A stretch of 24,131 nt of DNA, from positions 1 to 24,131 of the forward strand of contig NZ_CAMIHZ010000032.1 of NCBI RefSeq assembly GCF_946222305.1. Reading direction: 5' to 3'. Every line of letters begins with the position of its first letter. Position 1 is the first letter of the stretch. A model generated the notes under the pieces. That model did no database searches. It saw only the letters and a program-made list of their open reading frames with translations, and was not told where the DNA came from. Source of the DNA: an uncultured Corynebacterium sp. (GTDB lineage Bacteria; Actinomycetota; Actinomycetes; Mycobacteriales; Mycobacteriaceae). Below, one piece after another: positions 16,624 through 23,371 of this stretch. The translations under genes were made by a program, and so were the position numbers.

Positions 16624-17340
16624 TTAGCCTCGGTGCAAACGCCCCGCCGCCGCACATAGAGCATTCGCGATGGACAGGTTGGGGTCCGCGCCGAAACCTA
16701 CTGCCCACGCCCGGTGGGATTTGTGCACCGTGTAGATAAACGTCACGGTTGCTTCGAAAATCTCAAACTGGTGGAACTCCAAGATTTCTACTGGCATCGC
16801 GTGATCAGCTAGAACTTCGGAAACCGCGCTGCATGCGCCCATCGCGGTGATATCCACCGCCGTTCCTTGGCCGTCATTGCGCAGTCCAGTCATGGACATG
16901 TGGAACTCGTGACGTCCGGCCCGCAACCTCTCAGAACGCAGGTACTCCACGCGCACATTGGAAGGTGCATAAGTCTGAATGAATTTCTTCCACTCCATAC
17001 CCCGCGCTTCCTCGCGTATGCCACTGGGGAGGTGCACACCGAAACGGGCGCGGAATGGATCCTCTGCGAAAGTGCGCGTGCGCTGGCGGCGCTTCTCGAT
17101 CCGCGAAGGCTCGGTTTTAACGAACGTTTTCGCCGTAGAGCGTCGCGTCGCTGGGATAGTCGAATAGGAAGGGTGCCCCGCTGCTTCTGGGCGCGCGAAG
17201 CGGATCATGGTCGTGGTGCGCAAGTTGTCCTCGGAATCCCCAAACATCGATCCGGTCTCTTCGAACGCGTAGCCGTGTTCCGGAGTGGTGAACGAATAAC
17301 CGGTATCGGTGTGGGAAGAATTGCTCGACATTGTTCTCAT
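16624..17340 (-). CDS. Orphan LeuA-type regulatory (allosteric) domain protein
   Basis: Protein of 238 residues without a catalytic domain. The C-terminal ~140 residues resemble the end of 2-isopropylmalate synthase LeuA: a linker-like segment (HLPSGIREEARGMEWKKFIQTY), then the LeuA_dimer pattern. In that pattern, a residue run ending AVSEVLADHAMPVEILEFHQF is followed by EATVTFIYTVHKSHRAWAVGFGADPNLSIANALCAAAGRLHR, matching LeuA's vdALa..g..V.vldy..., then aYveV......wGVGi..n...ASl.Av.sAvnR. The N-terminal ~90 residues are Ser/Thr/Arg-rich and unrecognised; they mention no TIM-barrel motif. LeuA uses this domain to bind leucine for feedback inhibition, so this protein may sense a branched-chain compound or modulate LeuA (inference). 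ATG at 17340 has AGGA just upstream, inside a predicted helix; ATG at 17331 is an alternative. Preceded by a structured leader. Confidence 0.7.
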   Translation of the reverse strand: MRTMSSNSSHTDTGYSFTTPEHGYAFEETGSMFGDSEDNLRTTTMIRFARPEAAGHPSYSTIPATRRSTAKTFVKTEPSRIEKRRQRTRTFAEDPFRARFGVHLPSGIREEARGMEWKKFIQTYAPSNVRVEYLRSERLRAGRHEFHMSMTGLRNDGQGTAVDITAMGACSAVSEVLADHAMPVEILEFHQFEIFEATVTFIYTVHKSHRAWAVGFGADPNLSIANALCAAAGRLHRG

Positions 17341-17467
17341 CGGTCCTAACGTGGGTTGTGTGTGCCTGCCGTGGACCGACGCTTATGCGATGTGCCGTAA
17401 CCCCGAAGTGGAGGGGTCAGTCCGCGCCTCCACCCGGGTTGGGTACTCGCATAAGAATGTGGCTCAT
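17341..17467 (-). promoter_or_regulatory. Structured 5' leader, candidate cis-regulatory RNA
   Basis: Read on the minus strand, the ~127-nt leader can fold into one long interrupted hairpin. Its arms are CTTATGCGA (17455-17447) with TCGCATAAG (17390-17382); AACCC (17440-17436) with GGGTT (17403-17399); and GTGGAGG with CCTCCAC around 17432-17408. After it, TCGGTCC (17379-17373) is complementary to GGACCGA (17346-17340), a 7-bp helix that covers the AGGA ribosome-binding site and the A of the start codon. A second AACCC (17357-17353) near the start could compete for GGGTT. It does not match a riboswitch class I recognise. Confidence 0.55.
17417..17467 (-). CDS. Candidate 16-codon leaderless upstream ORF
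   Basis: ATG at 17467 opens a frame of 16 codons, MSHILMRVPNPGGGAD, ending at TGA 17419-17417. The ATG lies eight bases after a -10 box, as in leaderless genes. The ORF covers the 5' arms of the leader hairpins and its stop lies in the apical loop, so translating ribosomes would open the structure. It has one Leu codon only and no run of one amino acid, so it is not a classical attenuation peptide. Whether it is translated is unproven. Confidence 0.35.
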   Translation of the reverse strand: MSHILMRVPNPGGGAD

Positions 17468-17475
17468 GTCATAAC

Positions 17476-17504
17476 AAGCTAGTGTGCCCACCAGCGCCGA
17501 TCAA
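17476..17504 (-). promoter_or_regulatory. Promoter of the LeuA-domain gene and its leader
   Basis: TTGATC (17504-17499), a 17-bp spacer and TAGCTT (17481-17476) form a good housekeeping sigma-factor promoter on the minus strand. It predicts a start near 17467-17469. Confidence 0.55.
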
Positions 17505-17520
17505 CCCAGCAATCCATTTT

Positions 17521-17600
17521 TATCCCATTTGGGGGGATTGATCGTCTCACTAATTGGGATAGGGGTGTGTTTCTCGGCACCTATCCCTTCTTTCTTATTT
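17521..17600 (+). terminator. Hairpin with T-rich tail and a competing third arm
   Basis: GGGATAGG (17556-17563) and CCTATCCC (17580-17587) form a perfect 8-bp stem with a 16-nt loop, followed on the plus strand by TTCTTTCTTATTT. The left arm overlaps TGGGATA (17555-17561), which can instead pair with TATCCCA (17521-17527), so three arms compete. The T-tract is on the plus strand although both neighbouring genes are on minus. It may block antisense transcription or act bidirectionally. Confidence 0.55.
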
Positions 17601-17605
17601 GACGC

Positions 17606-19021
17606 CTACTTGTCCCCGGCCTTGGCGGCGGAGCGGGCGAGGAAAAGTAACTCGGCTGCGGCGATGGCTTCGATCTCCGCAGGCGAGACCGATTCATCGG
17701 CCGAGTGGATGCGGCAGCTGGGTTCCTCAATGCCATACAGTGCTAGCTCGGAATCGGGGTACTTGGACAGCAGCTTGTTGGTTAGTGGGATGGATCCGCC
17801 GGAACCGATCTCCACCGTCTCCTGGCTATAAACGTCGCTCAGGGCCTGGGAGAGCTCCTGCAGGGCTGGGCCGGAGGTATCGGCGCTAAAGGCCTCGGCG
17901 AGAGAGTTGCTTTCAACCTCCACGATGCCGTTGGTCTTTTGCGCCTTGAGGTGGTCAACAAGAAGCTGCTGGCATTCCTGGGGCTCACGTCCTGGAGGGA
18001 CGCGCAGGCTCACAACTGCCGCGGCATAACCGGGGACTGCATTGATGGAGTCAGCAACCGAAAGGCTGTCGAGGCCGGTAACGGTAATCGCAGGGTTCAT
18101 TACTGTTAGATCATTGGGCTTGAAACCCTGCTGGGTGCCGATGACATTGGCGCCTTCTAAAACGCCAGCGTTCTTGGCGAAGGTCTCTTCATCTGGACCC
18201 ACACCTTCCCAGTGCACCGTCGGCTTGAGGCCTTCAACGGCAACGAGGCCGTTATCATCATGCAGGGTGCCGAGGAGCTTGATGAGCTCTAGTAGGGCAT
18301 CGGGGGCAGCGCCACCAAACTGGCCGGAGTGCATAGGCTGCTCGATGGTGCGAACGCTCACGGTAACGGGAGCGGAACCGCGCAAGGCGGTACAGATGCT
18401 AGGCACGCCGATGGAATCATTGCCGGAGTCGGCAATCATGAAGGTGTCTGCTTCGAATAGTTCGGGGTTGGATTCCAGCAGATCTTCCAAGCCGTAACCG
18501 CCACGCTCCTCAGAACCTTCCACGACAACGCGGATGCCGATGTTCTTTAGTTCTTCGTGGCCCTGCTCGATGAGCTTGTCCATGGCGCGGAGTACTGCCA
18601 GGTGCAACACAACATGGCCCTTGCAGTCTGCGGTGCCGCGACCGTACCAGCGGCCCTCGCGCTCGGTGAGGGTCCATGGGTCGTCCGTCCATTCGGAAAC
18701 GTCGCCGGCTGGCTGCACATCGTAGTGGGAGTACAGCAACACGGTGGGGTAGCCCTCTGTGGCTTCGCGCAGACCGATGACCGCTACCGCGCCGTCGGTC
18801 GTGTCATGTCCCTCAACGGGGATGCCGGCTTCGCGGTAGGCGTCGATAACCCACTGCGCTGCATTGGCGTTGTGTTCCTCCAGGCCAGGAACGCTGTGTA
18901 CCGACTGGAAAGCTACGAGTTCCGTAAGGGCTTCTTTAACGAAGTCCATCTGCTCTGCAATCAGAGGCTTGATGGCCTCCGCAGTGAACTTCTCGGGGTT
19001 CTGTGAAGGGTTAGTAGTCAT
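17606..19021 (-). CDS. M20-family metallodipeptidase
   Basis: Zinc-dependent peptidase of the M20/ArgE family, dipeptidase branch; predicted cytoplasmic and to hydrolyse dipeptides. From the ATG at 19021 it has 471 residues. Metal and catalytic residues are visible: His99 and Asp101 in SHYDVQPAG, bridging Asp132 in GRGTADCKG, and the Glu171-Glu172 pair in EGSEERGG. A dimerisation insert (~residues 195-365) is followed by the C-terminal GSGGSIP, and the final metal His in CRIHSADESV. An upstream in-frame start adds ~50 residues of poor quality. TACAGT lies seven bases before the chosen ATG and no Shine-Dalgarno is seen, so the mRNA may be leaderless. Substrate range cannot be judged. Confidence 0.9.
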   Translation of the reverse strand: MTTNPSQNPEKFTAEAIKPLIAEQMDFVKEALTELVAFQSVHSVPGLEEHNANAAQWVIDAYREAGIPVEGHDTTDGAVAVIGLREATEGYPTVLLYSHYDVQPAGDVSEWTDDPWTLTEREGRWYGRGTADCKGHVVLHLAVLRAMDKLIEQGHEELKNIGIRVVVEGSEERGGYGLEDLLESNPELFEADTFMIADSGNDSIGVPSICTALRGSAPVTVSVRTIEQPMHSGQFGGAAPDALLELIKLLGTLHDDNGLVAVEGLKPTVHWEGVGPDEETFAKNAGVLEGANVIGTQQGFKPNDLTVMNPAITVTGLDSLSVADSINAVPGYAAAVVSLRVPPGREPQECQQLLVDHLKAQKTNGIVEVESNSLAEAFSADTSGPALQELSQALSDVYSQETVEIGSGGSIPLTNKLLSKYPDSELALYGIEEPSCRIHSADESVSPAEIEAIAAAELLFLARSAAKAGDK

Positions 19022-19164
19022 GGGTTCCACTGTAGCGAGACCGAGGGGGATGAAACGCGGTCGGTATCGTGCGCCGGTGCACTGCGTGGAACCCGCACCT
19101 AGATTTCCCGAGTCCTGCCCATATTGCCTTCGGATCGAGCGCGGTCGGCGTCGAAATAATAAAT

Positions 19165-19191
19165 CTTGCACTCACCGCAACCGGGTGCTAA
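19165..19191 (+). promoter_or_regulatory. CIRCE operator 1 (HrcA site)
   Basis: CTTGCACTC, nine bases, GGGTGCTAA: compared with the CIRCE consensus TTAGCACTC-N9-GAGTGCTAA, 7 of 9 and 8 of 9 positions match, with exact spacing. HrcA binding here would repress groEL2 until heat shock. Confidence 0.75.
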
Positions 19192-19199
19192 AAACGGGT

Positions 19200-19226
19200 T
19201 TAGCACTTAGCTTAATCGAGTGCCAG
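19200..19226 (+). promoter_or_regulatory. CIRCE operator 2 (HrcA site)
   Basis: TTAGCACTT, nine bases, GAGTGCCAG: 8 of 9 and 7 of 9 positions match the CIRCE consensus, with the right spacer. Centre-to-centre distance from the first copy is 35 bp. Confidence 0.75.
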
Positions 19227-19360
19227 ATGTAAACCATCGACTATTGAACGATCAGATGTAGTGAGGGCGAAGGCTGCGACACACCTTCACCCGTGCCGTC
19301 GCGGGCGCTGGATCTGAAACCGCACGTGTCGCGTAACTCTACATGGAGGATCGAAGCCTA

Positions 19361-21004
19361 ATGGCTAAGATGATTGCATTCGACGAAGAAGCACGCCGCG
19401 GTCTCGAAAAGGGTCTGAACACCCTGGCGGACGCGGTTAAGGTCACCCTCGGCCCAAAGGGTCGTAACGTCGTTCTGGAGCGCAAGTGGGGCGCCCCAAC
19501 CATCACTAACGACGGTGTCACCATTGCTCGGGAGATCGAGCTGGAGGATCCATACGAAAAGATCGGCGCCGAGCTGGTCAAGGAAGTTGCCAAGAAAACC
19601 GATGACGTCGCAGGTGACGGCACTACCACCGCAACCGTTCTGGCACAGGCGTTGGTCCGCGAGGGTCTGCGTAACGTCGCCGCTGGCTCCAACCCAATGG
19701 GCATCAAGCGTGGTATCCAGGCTGGCGTGGACAAGGTCACTGAGCAGCTGCTGAGCTCCGCTAAGGAGATCGAGACCCAGGAGCAGATCGCTGCTACCGC
19801 TGGTATTTCCGCTGCCGATGAGGAGATCGGCAAGCTGATCGCCGAGGCAATGTACAAGGTTGGCGATGGCCAGCTGAACAAGGACGGTGTGATCACCGTT
19901 GAGGAGTCCAACGCTTTCGGTGTGAACCTGAGCGTGACCGAGGGTATGCGCTTCGACAAGGGCTACATCTCCGGTTACTTTGCCACCGATATTGAGCGCG
20001 GTGAGGCTGTTCTTGAGGATCCTTACATCCTGCTGGTCAGCTCCAAGATCTCCAACGTTAAGGATCTGCTGCCGCTGCTGGAGAAGGTTATGCAGTCCGG
20101 CAAGCCACTGCTGATCGTGGCTGAGGATATCGAGGGCGAGGCTCTGTCCACCCTCGTTGTGAACAAGATCCGCGGCACCTTCAAGTCCGTGGCTGTCAAG
20201 GCTCCGGGCTTCGGCGACCGTCGTAAGGCTCAGTTGCAGGACATCGCGATCCTGACCGGTGGCCAGGTTATTGCCGAAGAGGTTGGCCTGTCCCTCGAGA
20301 CCGCTGACCTGCCACTGCTGGGTACTGCCCGCAAGGTTGTTGTGACCAAGGATGACACCACCATCGTCGATGGTGCAGGCTCAAAGGAGCAGCTGGAGGG
20401 TCGTATCAAGCAGATCCGCCAGGAGATCGAGAACGCAGACTCCGACTATGACCGCGAGAAGCTGCAGGAGCGCCTGGCTAAGCTCTCCGGTGGTGTTGCT
20501 GTTCTGCAGGTCGGTGCCGCAACTGAGGTTGAGCTCAAGGAGCGCAAGCACCGCATTGAGGATGCCGTGCGCAACGCGAAGGCTGCCGCTGAAGAGGGCA
20601 TTGTAGCCGGTGGTGGCGCTGCTCTGCTGCAGGCTGCGTCCGTTCTGGACGACAACCTCGGCCTGGAAGGCGACGAGGCTACGGGCGTGCAGATTGTGCG
20701 CGCGGCTCTGTCTGCTCCACTGAAGCAGATCGCACACAACGCTGGCTTCGAGCCTGGTGTGGTTGTCGATAAGGTGGAAAACCTTCCAGCTGGCGAAGGT
20801 CTGAACGCTGCATCTGGCGAGTACGTGGATCTGCTGGGCGCCGGTATTTCCGACCCGGTGAAGGTCACCCGTTCTGCACTGCAGAACGCTTCCTCCATCG
20901 CTGCCCTGTTCCTCACCACCGAGGCAGTTGTTGCTGACAAGCCTGAGCCAGAGGCTCCAGCAATGCCAGGAGGCGACGAGATGGCTGGCATGGGTGGCTT
21001 CTAA
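19361..21004 (+). CDS. groEL2: 60-kDa chaperonin GroEL2
   Basis: ATP-driven protein-folding chaperonin, 547 residues from the ATG at 19361 with GGAGGA ten bases upstream. The equatorial, intermediate and apical domains are complete: LGPKGRNVVL and VAGDGTTTATVLA in the nucleotide site, the apical ISNVKDLLPLLE and FGDRRKAQLQDIAILTGG segments, and GIVAGGGAALL near the end. The C-terminus is the Gly/Met-rich GGDEMAGMGGF of the housekeeping GroEL2 type, not the His-rich tail of GroEL1. groES is not adjacent, as usual for the second actinobacterial groEL. Codon use is strongly biased, as expected for an abundant protein. Regulation by HrcA is indicated by two CIRCE sites. In C. glutamicum the porin genes follow groEL2 closely; here a transposable element intervenes. 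Confidence 0.98.
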   Translation: MAKMIAFDEEARRGLEKGLNTLADAVKVTLGPKGRNVVLERKWGAPTITNDGVTIAREIELEDPYEKIGAELVKEVAKKTDDVAGDGTTTATVLAQALVREGLRNVAAGSNPMGIKRGIQAGVDKVTEQLLSSAKEIETQEQIAATAGISAADEEIGKLIAEAMYKVGDGQLNKDGVITVEESNAFGVNLSVTEGMRFDKGYISGYFATDIERGEAVLEDPYILLVSSKISNVKDLLPLLEKVMQSGKPLLIVAEDIEGEALSTLVVNKIRGTFKSVAVKAPGFGDRRKAQLQDIAILTGGQVIAEEVGLSLETADLPLLGTARKVVVTKDDTTIVDGAGSKEQLEGRIKQIRQEIENADSDYDREKLQERLAKLSGGVAVLQVGAATEVELKERKHRIEDAVRNAKAAAEEGIVAGGGAALLQAASVLDDNLGLEGDEATGVQIVRAALSAPLKQIAHNAGFEPGVVVDKVENLPAGEGLNAASGEYVDLLGAGISDPVKVTRSALQNASSIAALFLTTEAVVADKPEPEAPAMPGGDEMAGMGGF

Positions 21005-21015
21005 ACCCATAGAGG

Positions 21016-21040
21016 GCGACTGCTGCCTCTTTACAGTCGC
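21016..21040 (+). terminator. Hairpin after groEL2, weak terminator
   Basis: GCGACTG (21016-21022) and CAGTCGC (21034-21040) form a perfect 7-bp stem with an 11-nt loop, 12 bp after the stop codon. No T-tract follows. Confidence 0.45.
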
Positions 21041-21090
21041 ACTTATCAGCTCGGGGTGTCGTCGAGTTTTCTATTCGTGACGCCTCGCTA

Positions 21091-21112
21091 TAACCCGCGG
21101 AGGGTGGATCCC
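21091..21112 (+). repeat. Left terminal inverted repeat of the IS481-type element
   Basis: 22 bp identical to the reverse complement of 23350-23371. A further GGTGT is shared just inside both ends, offset by two bases. It overlaps the last base of the transposase stop codon. Confidence 0.93.
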
Positions 21113-22164
21113 TAGGTGTATGAGGCCAGGACGTTGTTGACAGCAACGGGAGCGGCCGAGGCAGGCGGCTGCCCGTCATGCGCGCCGTGGGGTCGGTGAT
21201 AGTTGTAGTGCAGGTTCCAGAGCACGAGTCCGTCAGCGCGTTCCTGCTCTGAATGCCAGGTGCGGGCGTAGAGGAACTCCTCGGCGAGGATCCGGTTGTA
21301 GCGCTCGACTTTGCCGTTGTGGCGGGGTGTGTAGGGCGTGATCCGCTGTTGCCGGGCGGGAAGCACGGCCTCGGCGAAGACCTTGGATCGATAGCAGGCT
21401 CCGTTGTCGGTGACGATCCGCTCGATCGTGTAGATGCCGTGCGCGGCGAACCATGCCGTCGCGCGCTCAACGAATCTGGCCGCAGTCATTCCCTTTTCAT
21501 CGTCAAGGGCCTCGGTGTAGGCGAGCCGGGTGTAACCGTCGATCGCGGAGTGGAGGTAGACGTATCCGCGCCGTGTGCTGCGTTTCTTGGCCCGCTCGAC
21601 AGCGCGAGCCTGGAGGCTGTCACGTCCGTGCATACGCCAGCCGCCGCCATCGGGGATGCGGCCAACCTTCTTCACGTCAACATGAACCATGTGGCCAGGA
21701 CGTTCGGCAAGGATCGGCAGTGGCTCTCGGTTCGATTCCCCGTTCGGGTCGAGAAATCTGCGACGGTTGAGGCCAAGCTGTAGCAGGATCCGGGAGATCG
21801 TGCGACGGCTGATCGCGATGCCCACAAGAGTGAGTTCGAACTCGATGCGAGCCGCTGACCACTTGTGCTCGCGACGCATCCGCTCAATCTGCGCAACTAC
21901 CGCGCCGTCTGTCGCAGTGACCTGACGTAACGGCGTTGAGGATCGGTCAAGGAGGCCGAGGTCGCCGAACTGCTTGTAACGGTTGACCCACTTTGATGCT
22001 GTCGCCCGGGAGATGCCCATCTCAGCCGCGACGTGTGCAATCGGGCGAGTGCGGCAACGATCCACGAGCCGTCGACGCCCCTCCACTGTCAAAGGCGCGT
22101 TGCGGTGGATCGTTCGGTCAGCTCGCGTGGCTCCTGAGCGGCGATCGCGCACGACTTCGATCAC
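21112..22164 (-). CDS. IS481-family transposase
   Basis: DDE transposase of 350 residues when started at the GTG at 22164. An N-terminal helix-turn-helix region (around HVAAEMGISRATASKWVNRYKQFG) is followed by a second helical DNA-binding part (ARIEFEL, ISRRTISRILLQLGL) and an integrase core. The catalytic residues are Asp163 in HVDVKK, Asp253 in VTDNGACYRS and Glu287 in NGKVERYNR, and the end has the typical NLHYNYHRPHGAHDGQPP. TTG and GTG codons at 22170 and 22167 are also possible starts. The GTG at 22164 overlaps the stop of the upstream HPP gene as GTGA, so transposase expression is coupled to the cargo gene. The frame is intact, so the element may be active. Confidence 0.92.
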   Translation of the reverse strand: MIEVVRDRRSGATRADRTIHRNAPLTVEGRRRLVDRCRTRPIAHVAAEMGISRATASKWVNRYKQFGDLGLLDRSSTPLRQVTATDGAVVAQIERMRREHKWSAARIEFELTLVGIAISRRTISRILLQLGLNRRRFLDPNGESNREPLPILAERPGHMVHVDVKKVGRIPDGGGWRMHGRDSLQARAVERAKKRSTRRGYVYLHSAIDGYTRLAYTEALDDEKGMTAARFVERATAWFAAHGIYTIERIVTDNGACYRSKVFAEAVLPARQQRITPYTPRHNGKVERYNRILAEEFLYARTWHSEQERADGLVLWNLHYNYHRPHGAHDGQPPASAAPVAVNNVLASYT

Positions 22165-22661
22165 CACCAATACGCCGGATAGGCCGTGCGCTTCAGCGTG
22201 GACCGGATCAGCCCGAACAGCACGAGCACCCCAGCCGCAAGACCAGCGCAGACGACGAAGGAGATCTGTCCCTCTGTCAGCATTGCTCCGATGACGGCGG
22301 TTGCCGCTGCCGGCGAGTGCGATGTGCGCGTCAGCAGCATCGCGCCAAGTGCGAGGCCACCGGCGATGGCGGCAGCCCAGAGCGAGTGGTTCGCCAACCC
22401 GACCACGACACCGACGATGGCCGAGATCACCTGACCTCCGATCACGTGGCGGGGCTGCGACAGCGGCAACGACGGCGCACCGGCGATCAGGGCCATGCTC
22501 GCCGCCATGGGGGGAATGAGCAGCAAGTGCCCCGACAGGACACCGAGGGCAACGAGCGCAGACAGGGCTGCGATTGAGGTGAGCGTCGCCACCAGCAGAG
22601 TGGAAGCGGCTGGGCGCTCAGGTGCCCTGCTGGTCAAGAACGACTTCGCATCTGATGACAC
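22161..22661 (-). CDS. HPP-family integral membrane protein (transposon cargo)
   Basis: A 166-residue membrane protein with four to five hydrophobic segments (about 21-42, 44-62, 75-95, 96-110 and 128-152). The segment IPPMAASMALIAGAPSLPL then QPRHVIGGQ, and later THSPAAATAVIGAM, match the HPP family, in which the second motif is usually HPPGGATA. Some plant and cyanobacterial members have been linked to nitrite transport; for this short bacterial form no substrate can be stated. The GTG at 22661 has AAGGAG seven bases upstream. It is divergent from the tetR gene and read before the transposase, overlapping it by four bases. The paired operators just upstream indicate repression by the TetR protein. 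Confidence 0.82.
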   Translation of the reverse strand: MSSDAKSFLTSRAPERPAASTLLVATLTSIAALSALVALGVLSGHLLLIPPMAASMALIAGAPSLPLSQPRHVIGGQVISAIVGVVVGLANHSLWAAAIAGGLALGAMLLTRTSHSPAAATAVIGAMLTEGQISFVVCAGLAAGVLVLFGLIRSTLKRTAYPAYWW

Positions 22662-22683
22662 GGGAGAGCTCCTTTCGACATGC

Positions 22684-22699
22684 GAGAACGGTCGTTCTC
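22684..22699 (+). promoter_or_regulatory. TetR operator O1
   Basis: GAGAACG-GT-CGTTCTC, a palindrome with perfect 7-bp arms, lies 22 bp upstream of the HPP gene start. It is the exact reverse complement of O2. Confidence 0.8.
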
Positions 22700-22717
22700 G
22701 GCTCGTTTGATACCCTA

Positions 22718-22733
22718 GAGAACGACCGTTCTC
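22718..22733 (+). promoter_or_regulatory. TetR operator O2
   Basis: GAGAACG-AC-CGTTCTC, an inverted copy of O1 with centres 34 bp apart. The 18 bp between hold candidate -10 boxes for both directions (TACCCT at 22711-22716 on plus, TATCAA at 22712-22707 on minus), so binding at both sites would shut both genes. Confidence 0.8.
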
Positions 22734-22764
22734 AACGCAACTTCGAAGGGCTTGGTGGCTGGAC

Positions 22765-23310
22765 GTGCCGTCTCAACTCGACCTCGACCGTCTGCTCGAC
22801 GCAGCCGAGCAACTCTTCTACGAGCGCGGGTATCAAGCCGTCGGAATGGATGCTCTCCGCGCTGCATCTGGCTTGTCTCTCAAGCGCATCTACGCACTGT
22901 TCGCAGGCAAGGATGCGATCGCGGTCGCGATGCTCGACCGACGCGACGAACGATGGCACGCCTCGCTTGCGCAGCGAGTTGACCGCGAAACGCAGCCCGA
23001 GAAGCGGGTGCTCGCGATCTTCGACTGGCTCTCAAGCTGGCTCGCGGGCGAAGGGTACCGCGGATGCGCCTGGATCAACGCGTTTGGCGAACTCGGCGCG
23101 ACTTCTCACGACGTCGCGGAGTCGGTGCGTCGGCACAAGGCGCGCCTGCGGAGCTATGTGAACGCCCTCGTGGCCGAGGCGGGTGCTTCTCGCTCGGCAG
23201 ACGCGATCTTTCTCCTGGTCGAGGGGTGCATGGTGACCGCGGGAATCTCAGGGAACGCCGACGCTGCCGAGCAGGCCAAGGAGGCAGCCCGCCGATTGCT
23301 GACGGCCTGA
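22765..23310 (+). CDS. TetR-family transcriptional regulator (transposon cargo)
   Basis: A 181-residue repressor-type protein. The N-terminal TetR helix-turn-helix spans ~8-55 (RLLDAAEQLFYERGYQAVGMDAL, then SGLSLKRIYALFAGKDAI). The ligand-binding part includes the CAWINAFGELG stretch seen in AcrR/TetR_C-type members of this size, and the ligand is unknown. The start is GTG at 22765; no strong Shine-Dalgarno is present. It is divergent from the HPP gene across 103 bp that contain two near-identical palindromes, the usual arrangement for a repressor controlling itself and its neighbour. Being inside the terminal repeats, it travels with the element. Confidence 0.88.
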   Translation: MPSQLDLDRLLDAAEQLFYERGYQAVGMDALRAASGLSLKRIYALFAGKDAIAVAMLDRRDERWHASLAQRVDRETQPEKRVLAIFDWLSSWLAGEGYRGCAWINAFGELGATSHDVAESVRRHKARLRSYVNALVAEAGASRSADAIFLLVEGCMVTAGISGNADAAEQAKEAARRLLTA

Positions 23311-23349
23311 CTCACGGCCGCTGTCAACAACCCTCTGGCCAGCAACACC

Positions 23350-23371
23350 GGGATCCACCCTCCGCGGGTTA
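23350..23371 (+). repeat. Right terminal inverted repeat of the IS481-type element
   Basis: Perfect 22-bp inverted match to 21091-21112, located 39 bp after the TetR stop codon. Confidence 0.93.

Larger units (their letters stand above)
19022..19360 (+). other. 339-bp intergenic control region between the dipeptidase and groEL2
   Basis: This divergent spacer has no gene. It holds the dipeptidase promoter at its left end (TACAGT at 19034-19029, minus strand), two CIRCE operators at 19165-19226, and then a ~130-nt stretch leading to the groEL2 ribosome-binding site, probably its 5' untranslated region. Within the first CIRCE, TTGCAC (19166-19171) and TAAAAA (19189-19194) are 17 bp apart and could be the groEL2 promoter, placing the operator on the core promoter. 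Confidence 0.6.
21091..23371 (-). mobile_element. IS481-family element with cargo genes, 2.28 kb
   Basis: Both ends carry the same 22-bp sequence in inverted orientation (21091-21112 and 23350-23371, outermost bases TAACCCGCGGAG), a perfect match. Between them lie an IS481-type transposase, an HPP-family membrane protein and a TetR regulator, and nothing else of size. IS481 elements usually encode only a transposase in ~1-1.3 kb, so this is a cargo-bearing form. The transposase stop codon overlaps the inner edge of the left repeat and no third copy of the repeat lies inside, so the cargo is part of the unit. No direct target-site repeat is visible at the flanks (CTCGCTA on the left, ATTTTTG on the right). 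It separates groEL2 from the porin-like gene. The genes look more GC-rich than their neighbours, which suggests transfer from another actinobacterium. Confidence 0.88.

Noticed and set aside
17417..17467. Classical leucine attenuation leader peptide
   Set aside because: The 16-codon ORF has a single Leu codon and no consecutive Leu/Val/Ile run, so stalling at charged-tRNA shortage is not supported.
22684..22733. SOS (LexA) boxes, since GAAC-N4-GTTC is present in both palindromes
   Set aside because: The flanking bases are AG/CT rather than the actinobacterial TCGAAC...GTTCGA, and two copies beside a divergent tetR fit an autoregulated TetR operator better.
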